The notes beneath the pieces were generated by a model. The model searched no databases. It was not told where the DNA came from and saw only the letters and a list, made by a program, of their open reading frames with translations. Source: Actinomadura montaniterrae (GTDB taxonomy: Bacteria; Actinomycetota; Actinomycetes; Streptosporangiales; Streptosporangiaceae). Taken from it: a stretch of 56,428 nt of DNA. The translations under genes were made by a program, and so were the position numbers. The stretch spans positions 1 to 56,428 of the forward strand of contig NZ_WBMR01000042.1 of the NCBI RefSeq assembly GCF_008923365.1. The letters are read 5' to 3'. Shown here piece after piece: positions 1-6,597 of the stretch (positions are counted from its first letter, which is position 1; each line of letters starts with the position of its first letter).

Positions 1-7
1 CGCCGGC

Positions 8-53
8 CCCCGCCCCCGGGTCGCGCCACCCCACCACCCCCTTCCGTAAGGGG
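8..53 (-). repeat. Left copy of 46-bp inverted repeat
   Basis: The reverse complement of 8-53 is identical to 2302-2347 over all 46 bases. It contains the hairpin CCCCTT-ACGG-AAGGGG and a G-rich arm (GGTGGTGGGGTGGCGC). The two copies face inward around the DUF222-HNH and PhzF genes. If this copy belongs to a full element like the one at 2302-2490, its interior lies left of the window edge. Confidence 0.9.
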
Positions 54-188
54 CGAAACTCCCCTGCGTGCATGACGCCAAGAGCGGCAAGAAGATCGGC
101 GAGAAGCCACGAGGCTCGGTGGCCTTTCCCGCCCAAAAATACCGGGAAGAATGTGCCTCGAACGGCCTCGAATGTCAGTCACGCAGGG

Positions 189-194
189 TACTAT
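189..194 (+). promoter_or_regulatory. -10 element, probable leaderless start of HNH gene
   Basis: TACTAT fits the actinobacterial TANNNT -10 and ends 6 nt before the ATG at 201. The mRNA would therefore begin at or next to the start codon. There is no Shine-Dalgarno sequence before 201, and no good -35 is visible. Confidence 0.6.
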
Positions 195-200
195 TTAGGT

Positions 201-1484
201 ATGCATTCAGTGACGGTCGAGCTCGGGGCCGCGTCCACCATGGAATTGGTGAACGCGCTCTCCGCCATCGCCACTGAACTCGCCACCAGAGACGTCCCCG
301 AGTCGGCGGCCGCCTGCCTGGAACTCACTGAAACCCTCGCGGCCGCGTCCGATATGCAGGAAAGCGCGCTGGCTGGATTCATCGGCCGAGTTGACGCCAC
401 CGGAGAACAGGCCCGGTGGGGCTATCCCTCCACCCAGGCGTGGCTTCGCTCCCGGTTGGGCATGCGCGACAACCGCGCCAAGGAGCGCCTCACTCTCGCC
501 CGGCAGCGCCACCGCCTGCCCCACGTCGCCGCCGCACTCGCCTCCGGCGACCTGTCCTTCGGCTACGCGACCACGGTCGCCGACTCGGTCGCCCGCCTGG
601 ACGACACCGACTGCGCAGAAGCCGAGACAACCCTGCTCGGCTTCATCGACCAAGGCTTCTCCGCCGGGAAGGTCGCCGCGTTCGGGCGCCGCATCCGCGA
701 CCTCATCGCCGAACGCGACGACACCGAAACCGCACCCGACGAGGACACCAAACGCGGCTACGCCAAGTCCTGGCTGACCACGACGCGTTCCCTGGACGGC
801 GGCCGGTATGTGAAGGGCTGGCTGAACCCCGAAGACGCCGCCATCTTCGACGGCACGCTCGCTCCGCTGGCCAAGCCGGCCGGGCCCGACGACCGCCGCG
901 ACCTCTCCGAGCGCACCGCCGCCGCGCTCTCCAGCGTGCTGTCCGGTGGTCACAAGGCCACCAAGGTCACCGTCATCTGCGACCTGGAGACACTGACCGG
1001 AGGCAACGCCCCCGCCCGCCTCACCGACGGAACCCCGATCCCCGCCCCGCAGGCGCGCCGCATCGCCCTGGCCGCCGGAGTCTCACCCCTCCTCCTCGGA
1101 CGCGGAAACACCCCGCTCTACCTGGGCCACCGGGAACGATTCGCCTCCGCAGCCCAACGCCAAGTCCTCGAAACCCTCTACCCGACCTGCGCGGTGCGGG
1201 AATGCGAGACCCCGGGCACACTCTGCGAAGTCGACCACGTCAACGGATGGGCACTCGGACACTCACCCACCGACATCGACCAACTCGCCCTCACCTGCGG
1301 ATGGCACAACCGGTTCAAACACACGAGCCCTGACCAGATCCAGATCACCAAGGATCGAGACGGGCGGTACGTCTACCGGCTGCTACCGCCACCAGACGCC
1401 CGAGAGGCAACCGGACCACCCGGCGGCAACGGGCCACCAGGCGGCGACGGGCCACCCGATAGCGCCCTCGACTGGGCCGCGTAA
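201..1484 (+). CDS. DUF222 / HNH endonuclease domain protein (13E12 family)
   Basis: Protein of 427 aa. The N-terminal two thirds (about residues 10-300) is a helical DUF222 (13E12) region. An HNH nuclease module follows near the C terminus: CEVDHVNGW supplies the D-H pair, then LTCGWHNRFKH supplies Cys, the second His and the Asn/Lys-rich end; an upstream Cys lies in CAVRECE. The family is abundant and often repeated in actinobacteria, including the REP13E12 repeats of Mycobacterium tuberculosis; the exact function is unknown. A Pro/Gly-rich tail (PPGGNGPPGGDGPP) ends the protein. The frame stays open upstream to 72, but 201 is preferred because of the leaderless -10. The gene lies between inverted repeats, which suggests a repeated or mobile unit. 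Confidence 0.85.
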   Translation: MHSVTVELGAASTMELVNALSAIATELATRDVPESAAACLELTETLAAASDMQESALAGFIGRVDATGEQARWGYPSTQAWLRSRLGMRDNRAKERLTLARQRHRLPHVAAALASGDLSFGYATTVADSVARLDDTDCAEAETTLLGFIDQGFSAGKVAAFGRRIRDLIAERDDTETAPDEDTKRGYAKSWLTTTRSLDGGRYVKGWLNPEDAAIFDGTLAPLAKPAGPDDRRDLSERTAAALSSVLSGGHKATKVTVICDLETLTGGNAPARLTDGTPIPAPQARRIALAAGVSPLLLGRGNTPLYLGHRERFASAAQRQVLETLYPTCAVRECETPGTLCEVDHVNGWALGHSPTDIDQLALTCGWHNRFKHTSPDQIQITKDRDGRYVYRLLPPPDAREATGPPGGNGPPGGDGPPDSALDWAA

Positions 1485-1551
1485 CGATCAGCCAGCATCA
1501 CCACCACCTCCTCAGTGGATCCATCGTGACCGGGGTCGGGTGGTGGGCGGG

Positions 1552-1557
1552 TAGCGT
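1552..1557 (+). promoter_or_regulatory. -10 element (TAGCGT), leaderless start of phzF-like gene
   Basis: TAGCGT followed by exactly 7 nt and then ATG at 1565. The same hexamer and spacing recur at 2824 and, on the other strand, at 27751-27756. Confidence 0.6.
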
Positions 1558-1564
1558 CGTCGGC

Positions 1565-2284
1565 ATGATCAACTGTTGGCTTGTGCGGGCGTTCGTCAAC
1601 GCTGAGGGTGCGCATGGCAATCCGGCGCTCGTCGTGGTGGAGCCGGAGGGGAACTCGGTCACTGCTGTGCAACGCCAAGAACTGGCGACGCGGCTGGGCG
1701 TTCCCGCCAACGTATTCGTCCAGGACACAACGGCTGGACGGGTCAGCATTCACAGCAATTACGGGCAGTCGATCCGGTTCGGCGGTCACCCGCTTCTGGC
1801 CACTGTGGAGGCGTTGCACCGGATCGGAAAGGTTCCGAAAGAGCTGGTTCCGGACGCCGGGCCGGTGTCGTGCCGCCGGGACGAAGACGGCACGGTTTGG
1901 CTCACAGCGCCGGCGCGATGGTCGAAGCCGTGGCGGCATTACCAGATGGAGAGCGCCGCCGAGATCGACGCGCTGACCGGCCTTCCCGAAGGTGAGGACT
2001 TCACGCAGGTGTGGGCCTGGGAGGACCAGGAGGCCGGGCGGGTGCGGGCGCGGTTGTGGGCACCTCGGATCGGCAAGGGCGAGGACGAGGCGTGCGGCAG
2101 CGCATCCATGCTGCTGACCTTGAAACTCGGCCGTGGCCTTGAGGTTCTGCACGGTCGCCACCGGGCCATCATCCGTACGCGGCCGGTGGACGATGTGCAG
2201 GTGGAATTGGGTGGGCGTTGTGCGGTCGAACCGCCTGGGGAGGATGTCCGCGCCGCACTTGATGAGCTTTACATCGGTCGATGA
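1565..2284 (+). CDS. PhzF-family isomerase-like protein
   Basis: Protein of 239 aa resembling the PhzF phenazine-biosynthesis-like fold (diaminopimelate-epimerase-like, two pseudo-symmetric halves). Family marks seen are the N-terminal AFVNAEGAHGNPALVVV, the GGHPLLATVEAL segment of the first half, and EACGSASMLLTL in the second half. It is shorter than the usual 260-300 aa, and no phenazine genes are nearby, so substrate and pathway are unknown. The start at 1565 is set by the leaderless -10 at 1552; the frame is open to 1526. It stops 17 nt before the right 46-bp repeat. It forms a two-gene unit with the HNH gene, though with its own promoter. Confidence 0.75.
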   Translation: MINCWLVRAFVNAEGAHGNPALVVVEPEGNSVTAVQRQELATRLGVPANVFVQDTTAGRVSIHSNYGQSIRFGGHPLLATVEALHRIGKVPKELVPDAGPVSCRRDEDGTVWLTAPARWSKPWRHYQMESAAEIDALTGLPEGEDFTQVWAWEDQEAGRVRARLWAPRIGKGEDEACGSASMLLTLKLGRGLEVLHGRHRAIIRTRPVDDVQVELGGRCAVEPPGEDVRAALDELYIGR

Positions 2285-2301
2285 TGTAGAGCCGCTCGAC
2301 A

Positions 2302-2347
2302 CCCCTTACGGAAGGGGGTGGTGGGGTGGCGCGACCCGGGGGCGGGG
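2302..2347 (+). repeat. Right copy of 46-bp inverted repeat
   Basis: Perfect inverted match to 8-53. It starts with the hairpin CCCCTT(ACGG)AAGGGG (2302-2317), which could terminate phzF transcription. Its G-rich part, 2316-2332, pairs perfectly with 2474-2490, so it also forms one arm of the larger element. Confidence 0.9.
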
Positions 2348-2490
2348 CAGGCGGAGCCTGCCCCCATCACCTGCCCAGGGGCCGCAGAGGCTCCAAAGTC
2401 AAGGGTGGACGAAGTCCATCGCGAAGCGACGCCGAAGGCGCCCTTGACTTTGGAGGGGCGGCCCCGTACGCAAGCGCCACCCCACCACCC
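2316..2490 (+). repeat. Nested palindromic element
   Basis: The outer 17-bp perfect stem pairs 2316-2332 with 2474-2490. Inside are a 9-bp hairpin with a GGA triloop (2344-2352 / 2356-2364), an 8-bp stem (2378-2385 / 2458-2465), and within that the cloverleaf 2391-2455. All pairings were checked base by base. The loops read GGA and GAA on the + strand and TCC and TTC on the other. In single-stranded DNA the GNA triloops are the exceptionally stable form, so the + strand should fold better. No open frame fits the region. Function is unknown; a mobile-element end, a REP/BIME-like repeat or a structured transcript are all possible. Confidence 0.85.
2391..2455 (+). repeat. Seamless cloverleaf with three GAA-triloop hairpins
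   Basis: The stem CTCCAAAGTCAAGGG (2391-2405) pairs with CCCTTGACTTTGGAG (2441-2455). The 35 nt between are used completely by three abutting hairpins: TGGAC-GAA-GTCCA (2406-2418), TCGC-GAA-GCGA (2419-2429) and CGCC-GAA-GGCG (2430-2440). No junction base is unpaired. The middle hairpin contains GCGAAGC, a known extraordinarily stable DNA minihairpin. Confidence 0.9.
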
Positions 2491-2711
2491 GAACAACCTT
2501 TTTTCCGGTCTCTCGAACACCCCTCTTGCCGAGGCACCTGAACACCACTCTTGCCGAGGCACACCATCACCCTCATCCAGGGTCACTCGAACACCCCCCT
2601 CGTCGAGGCACCCGAACACCACTCTTGGTGATGGGCCCGAACGCTCCTCTTGATGAACCCCCGAACACCCCCGGATGACGAACACTCGACCACCCCCCTA
2701 CACGCCACACC
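2490..2711 (+). repeat. Degenerate ~24.6-bp tandem repeat array
   Basis: About nine units begin with CGAACACC-like words at 2490, 2514, 2539, (2564), 2588, 2613, 2638, 2662 and 2687, a spacing of 24-25 bp. The best units read roughly CGAACACCACTCTTG followed by CCGAGGCAC. The fractional period argues against coding. The first unit starts at the last base of the palindromic element, so the two structures abut. Confidence 0.75.
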
Positions 2712-2823
2712 CCAAAGGGACGCCACCAAAGCTCCGGAATACCGCCCGACGCCCTGCGAGCGTTCGCGGGGCCATGGTCTTCGTCCTCTCGTTAAGGGGT
2801 TGGTCCGGGGTGGCGGGCGCGGC

Positions 2824-2829
2824 TAGCGT
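2824..2829 (+). promoter_or_regulatory. -10 element (TAGCGT), leaderless start
   Basis: TAGCGT, then 7 nt, then GTG at 2837. This is the same arrangement as before the phzF-like gene. Confidence 0.55.
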
Positions 2830-2836
2830 GCGGCGG

Positions 2837-3493
2837 GTGGATCTCTTCGAACGGTCGTGGGCGGCGTTGCTCGCCGCGGTCGCCGGTCTTTCCGACGAGG
2901 ACTTCGAGCGGCCGTCCGGGTGCGCCGGGTGGCTCGTGCGGGACCTCGCGTGCCATCTGGTCATCGACGCGCAGGACGTCCTGATCACCTTGGTGACGCC
3001 CGCAGCGACGGAGCCGACCGCGGACGCCGTCACCTACTGGGACGTCGCGGACGAGCCGCCGACCGGCGACGATCCGCTCGACGCGCTGATTCCGCGGCTC
3101 GCCGCGGCGTACGGGGAGCCGCGGTGGCTGAAGTTCCATCTCGATGACGTCGGGTCCGCGGCGGGGCGTGCGGCGGGGCTCGCGGATCGGGCTGCGCGGG
3201 TGAGCACGCAAGGGAAGGTGCTGACGGTGGCGGACTTCCTTTCGGCTTATGTCCTCGAATGGACGATGCATCACCTCGATCTGGTCGCGCATCTGCCGTC
3301 CGTCACGGGGCCTTCGGTGGAGGCGCTCTCGGCGACGCGGGCGTTGCTGGAGGGGATCGCCGGGGCGGCTTTCCCGGCTTCGTTCTCCGACACGGACGCG
3401 CTGCTGGTCGGTACGGGACGGCGGGCCGCGGCCGGGGCGGAGAAGGAAGCGCTGGGCGAGCTGGCCGCGAAGGTCCCGCTCATCCTCGGCTGA
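2837..3493 (+). CDS. Maleylpyruvate isomerase N-terminal / DinB-like domain protein
   Basis: Protein of 218 aa of the mycothiol-dependent maleylpyruvate isomerase metal-binding family (DinB-like four-helix bundle). It opens with a helix and GCAGWLVRDLACHLVIDAQD, where the His is the first expected metal ligand; EWTMHHLDLVAHL supplies the later His ligands. Members use mycothiol or another low-molecular-weight thiol in small-molecule conversions or detoxification; the substrate here is not predictable. The start at GTG 2837 follows the leaderless TAGCGT; upstream in-frame starts to 2675 would run through the repeat array and are unlikely. Confidence 0.75.
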   Translation: MDLFERSWAALLAAVAGLSDEDFERPSGCAGWLVRDLACHLVIDAQDVLITLVTPAATEPTADAVTYWDVADEPPTGDDPLDALIPRLAAAYGEPRWLKFHLDDVGSAAGRAAGLADRAARVSTQGKVLTVADFLSAYVLEWTMHHLDLVAHLPSVTGPSVEALSATRALLEGIAGAAFPASFSDTDALLVGTGRRAAAGAEKEALGELAAKVPLILG

Positions 3494-3506
3494 GGGCGAA
3501 CGCGGC

Positions 3507-4163
3507 TCAGCGTGAGGTGAACGCTTCGGCGGTGCGGCCGGGGCTGGCGAAGGCGAAGACGGAGTGCGGGTCGTAGCCGGAGAACAGCAGCCGGATGACC
3601 ACGATGGCCATGGCCTCCAGGTTGCGGGCCTGCCGGAGGTCGCCGGCGTCGAGGGGTTCGGCGCCGAGGTCGGTGATGAGGGTGCGGGCGGCGGGCTTGG
3701 CCTCCTCGTCGCCGGCGAACGGGACGGCGAGGGGGCGGCCGTCGACGGCGGGCGGGGTCATCGCCCAGACGGACGCGTGGGCCTGGTTGAACGCCTTGAC
3801 GACGTGGGCGCCGGGGGCGAGGCGGGCGATCTCCTCGGCCATGGACGCGCCGTCCTGGTAGGTGACCTGGGAGAAGTCGCTGACGTCGACGGCGTTGCCG
3901 CAGTCGATCACGGGCTTGCCGGCGAGGGCGCCGCCGGCGGCGGCGAGGGTCTCCTCCAGGCCCTCGCGGCGGACGGCGACGAGGACGGAGTCGCCGAACT
4001 CGGCGGCGTCGCGGAGGGTTCCGGCGCGGGCGCCGATGCGCTTGGCGAGCGCCTCGGCCTTCTCGGGCGTGCGGCCGCCGATCAGGACGTCGTGTCCGGC
4101 GCGGATCCAGCCGGCGGCGAGCGACTCCGTCATCATTCCCGCGCCGAGCACACCGATCTTCAT
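3507..4163 (-). CDS. NADPH-dependent F420 reductase-like oxidoreductase
   Basis: Protein of 218 aa. An N-terminal Rossmann motif (MKIGVLGAGMMTESLAAG) is followed by a second-strand IGGRTPEKAE that fits NADP(H) phosphate binding. The rest matches the small NADP-oxidoreductase/F420-binding family (COG2085-like), which moves hydride between NADPH and F420 or related acceptors; F420 use itself is inferred. GGGAGG lies 7 nt before the ATG. It is 68 bp downstream of the HxlR gene in the same orientation, and a dyad at 4217-4232 sits between them, so HxlR may control it. Confidence 0.7.
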   Translation of the reverse strand: MKIGVLGAGMMTESLAAGWIRAGHDVLIGGRTPEKAEALAKRIGARAGTLRDAAEFGDSVLVAVRREGLEETLAAAGGALAGKPVIDCGNAVDVSDFSQVTYQDGASMAEEIARLAPGAHVVKAFNQAHASVWAMTPPAVDGRPLAVPFAGDEEAKPAARTLITDLGAEPLDAGDLRQARNLEAMAIVVIRLLFSGYDPHSVFAFASPGRTAEAFTSR

Positions 4164-4216
4164 GAGGGCCTCCCATGGACCTGTCGGGTTCTGCGAAGGA
4201 ATGTAGGAGCCCGTGG

Positions 4217-4232
4217 GGAACCAGTCGGTTCC
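4217..4232. promoter_or_regulatory. Inverted repeat, candidate HxlR operator
   Basis: GGAACC-AGTC-GGTTCC, two perfect 6-bp arms. It overlaps the last base of the HxlR gene and sits about 55 bp upstream of the oxidoreductase start. Its operator role is inferred from position only. Confidence 0.4.
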
Positions 4233-4576
4233 TAGGCGGGGCGGGCGGCGAGGAGCGCGTCGGTGTTCTCCTCCGCCCAGCGGGACAGGGCGCAGACGGG
4301 GTCGAGGAGGCTGCGGCCGAGGGCGGTGAGGCGGTACTCGGTGCCGGGCGGGGCGGTGCGCAGCTCGCGGCGCTCGACGAGGCCGTTGTCGGCGAGGCGG
4401 CGCAGCGTCTGGGTGAGCATCTTGTTGCTGATCCCGCCGATCTTCGCGCGGAGCTCGCCGTACCGGGCGGGGCCGCGGCCGAGGGCGGTGATCACGACGA
4501 CGGACCAGGTGTCGGAGATCAGCGCGAGGGTGGTGCGGGCGGGACAGTCGGCGAGGAACACGTCGTAGGCGACCAC
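4232..4576 (-). CDS. HxlR-family transcriptional regulator
   Basis: Protein of 114 aa, the usual HxlR size. It has the N-terminal Cys found in many redox- or quinone-sensing members (DCPARTTLALISDTWS), the winged-helix recognition region GGISNKMLTQTLRRLADNGLVERR, and the wing GTEYRLTALGRSLLDPV. HxlR proteins bind DNA as dimers and often respond to aldehydes, quinones or other electrophiles. The next gene in the same direction is an NADPH-linked oxidoreductase, which fits a stress-response pair. It starts 10 nt past the end of the LysR frame. Confidence 0.85.
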   Translation of the reverse strand: MVAYDVFLADCPARTTLALISDTWSVVVITALGRGPARYGELRAKIGGISNKMLTQTLRRLADNGLVERRELRTAPPGTEYRLTALGRSLLDPVCALSRWAEENTDALLAARPA

Positions 4577-4586
4577 GTCCGGCAGG

Positions 4587-5495
4587 TTACGCCTTCGCGG
4601 GCGGGCGGCGGGCCCGGGCGAGGAGCGCGGCGGCGGGGCCGGTGGGGTCGGCGCCGGTGCGCCAGACGGCGCGCAGGGACCGCTCCACCGTCATGCCGGC
4701 GATCTCGATCCCGGTGAGGGTGCCGGCGGCGAGGTCGGCGGCGACGACGAGCTCGCTGATCAGGGCGGGTCCGGCGCCGGCGACGACCGCGTTGCGGACG
4801 GCGGTGCTCGACCCGAGTTCGAGCAGCGGCGGGACGGGTTCCAGGCCGTGCGCGGCGAACGCCTGCGCGGCGGCCTGCCGGGTGCCGGAGCCGGCCTCCC
4901 GGGTGATCAGCGGGGTGGCGGCGACCTCGGCCGGGTCGACGGGGCGGCGGCGCCGCGTCCAGCGGTGGCCGGGCGGTGCGACGAGGACGAGCCGGTCCCC
5001 GGCGACGGCGCGGGAGCGGAGCCCGGCCGGCCGGCCGGGCGACTCGATGAAGCCGAGGTCGATCTCGCCGTGCCGGGCGAGTTCGCAGACGCGGGAGGAG
5101 TTGGTGACCTGGAGGCCGACGTGCAGGCCGGGGTCGGCGCGGCGGAGGTCGCCGATTCAGGCGGGCAGCAGGTACTCGGCGACGGTGAGGCTGGCGGCGA
5201 CGGACAGCTGCGCGGTGCGGGCGCGGTGCAGGGCGGCGGCGCCGTCGGTGAGGGCGGTGAGGTCGTCGAGGACGCGGCGGGCCCATCCGGTGACGAGGGT
5301 CCCGTCGGCGGTGAGGGCGGAGCCGCGGCGGGTGCGGTCGAGGAGGCGCAGCCCGAGCCGGCGCTCCAGCCGGGACAGCCGCTTGCTGGCCGAGGGCTGG
5401 CTGATGCCGAGCTCGGCGGCCGCGGCGGTGAGGCTGCCCTGGTCGGCGACGTGTACGAGCAGCTGGAGCGATTCCAGGTCCGGGGGTTGTGCCAT
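4587..5495 (-). pseudogene. LysR-family regulator interrupted by an in-frame TGA
   Basis: The first 112 codons give a good LysR N terminus (LQLLVHVADQGSLTAAAAELGISQPSASKRLSRLE is the winged helix). TGA at 5157-5159 then stops translation after EYLLPA. The same frame continues for 189 more sense codons (IGDLRRADPG..., LITREAGSGTRQ, AGAGPALISE) to TAA at 4587. Together this makes a normal ~300-aa LysR with its substrate-binding domain. Family members commonly have Trp at the stop position (LPxW), so a TGG to TGA change explains it. It could be a real nonsense mutation or a sequencing error. The gene is divergent to yeiH, as in many bacteria where a YeiE-like LysR controls it. Confidence 0.8.
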
Positions 5496-5497
5496 GC

Positions 5498-5517
5498 CCT
5501 CAGGTTATGACGTGAGG
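5498..5517. promoter_or_regulatory. Dyad in the LysR/yeiH divergent region
   Basis: CCTCA-N10-TGAGG lies just upstream of the LysR start codon. On the LysR strand TAACCT sits 6 nt before the ATG and could be a -10. The position suits a LysR autoregulatory site, but its sequence does not clearly match T-N11-A. Confidence 0.35.
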
Positions 5518-5566
5518 CCGGATCGCCCGCTTCCGGCGTGGTCCCGGGTCCCCGAGGGTCGGATGC

Positions 5567-6586
5567 ATGAGCACAACGGTGGAGGCGGTGCGGCCGGAGC
5601 GGGTGCGGTCGTGGACGAGGCGGACGGGGCCGGGCGTCGCGGTGGCGGGAGCGGGCGCGGCGGCGGCGATGGTGATCAACGGGTGGGTGCCGGCGCTGAG
5701 CGCGCTGACGATGGCGGTGCTGCTCGGCGTGCTGGTCGGCGGGGCGCTGCCCGAGTCCGCGGCGGACGGGCTGCAGTGGGCGACGCGCAAGTTCCTGCGG
5801 GTCGGTGTGGTGCTGCTGGGCCTGCAGCTCAGCGTGGGCGAGGTGCTGCGGCTGGGGCCGGGGATGCTGGCGGTGGTGCTGGTCACGGTCCTGGCCGGGT
5901 TCGCCGGGACGCTGGTTCTCGGCCGGCTGGTCGGGGTGCCGAAGGGGCTCGCGCTGATGGTGGCGACCGGGTTCTCGATCTGCGGGGCGTCGGCGATCGT
6001 GGCGATGGACAGCGTCGCGCGCAGCCGCAAGGAGGACGTCGCGACGGGCGTGACGCTCGTGACGATCTACGGCAGCGCGGCGATCGTGGTCGTCCCGTTC
6101 CTCGGGACGCACGTGTTCGGGCTGAGCCGCGAGTCGCTCGGCATGTGGGCGGGGCTGAGCGTCCACGAGGTCGCGCAGGTGGTGGCGGCGGCGTCGCCGG
6201 CCGGTGCCGCGGCGGTCGGCACGGCGGTGATCGTGAAGCTGACCCGGGTGGTGCTGCTCGCGCCGATGGTCGCGGGGATGGGCCTGGTCGAGCGGCGCGG
6301 CGGCGTCCACGCGGAGGGGAAGCGGCCGCCGGTGGTGCCGCTGTTCGTCGTCGGGTTCCTGGTGATGCTGGCGCTGCGCAGCGCCGGCGTGGTCCCGGGC
6401 CCGGTCCTGGCGGGCGCCAAGGACGTCTCGACGGTGCTGCTGGCGGCGGCGATGTTCGGCCTGGGGTCGGCGGTGCGCGTCAAGGAGCTGGTGCGGACGG
6501 GACGGCGCGGGCTCGTCCTCGGCGCGCTGTCGACCCTGCTGGTCGGGACGGTCGCGCTCACCGCGCTCACCCTCATCCCCCGCTGA
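5567..6586 (+). CDS. YeiH/UPF0324 family membrane transporter (putative sulfate exporter)
   Basis: Protein of 339 aa with about ten hydrophobic helices. Diagnostic family segments are KFLRVGVVLLGLQLSVGEVL, MVATGFSICGASAIVAM, VTIYGSAAIVVVPFLG and LSVHEVAQVVAAA. The family is annotated in databases as putative sulfate exporters; in enterobacteria yeiH sits beside the LysR gene yeiE. The function here is by family only. Its divergent LysR neighbour is interrupted, so expression may have lost its usual activator. It ends 11 bp from the convergent DUF5937 gene. Confidence 0.85.
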   Translation: MSTTVEAVRPERVRSWTRRTGPGVAVAGAGAAAAMVINGWVPALSALTMAVLLGVLVGGALPESAADGLQWATRKFLRVGVVLLGLQLSVGEVLRLGPGMLAVVLVTVLAGFAGTLVLGRLVGVPKGLALMVATGFSICGASAIVAMDSVARSRKEDVATGVTLVTIYGSAAIVVVPFLGTHVFGLSRESLGMWAGLSVHEVAQVVAAASPAGAAAVGTAVIVKLTRVVLLAPMVAGMGLVERRGGVHAEGKRPPVVPLFVVGFLVMLALRSAGVVPGPVLAGAKDVSTVLLAAAMFGLGSAVRVKELVRTGRRGLVLGALSTLLVGTVALTALTLIPR

Positions 6587-6597
6587 CCCCGGGCAGG

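Noticed and set aside
207..953. Long antisense frames over the HNH gene, and many similar frames elsewhere
   Set aside because: They are shadows caused by GC-rich third positions; no domains, low-complexity Arg/Pro/Gly composition, and they oppose well-supported genes.
2269..2685. A 138-codon minus-strand open frame across the repeat region
   Set aside because: It reads through the palindromic element and the tandem array, contains no recognisable domain, and the array period is not a multiple of three.
2490..2711. Tandem units considered as a CRISPR array
   Set aside because: Units are contiguous and degenerate at ~24-25 bp with no distinct repeats and spacers, and no cas genes are present.
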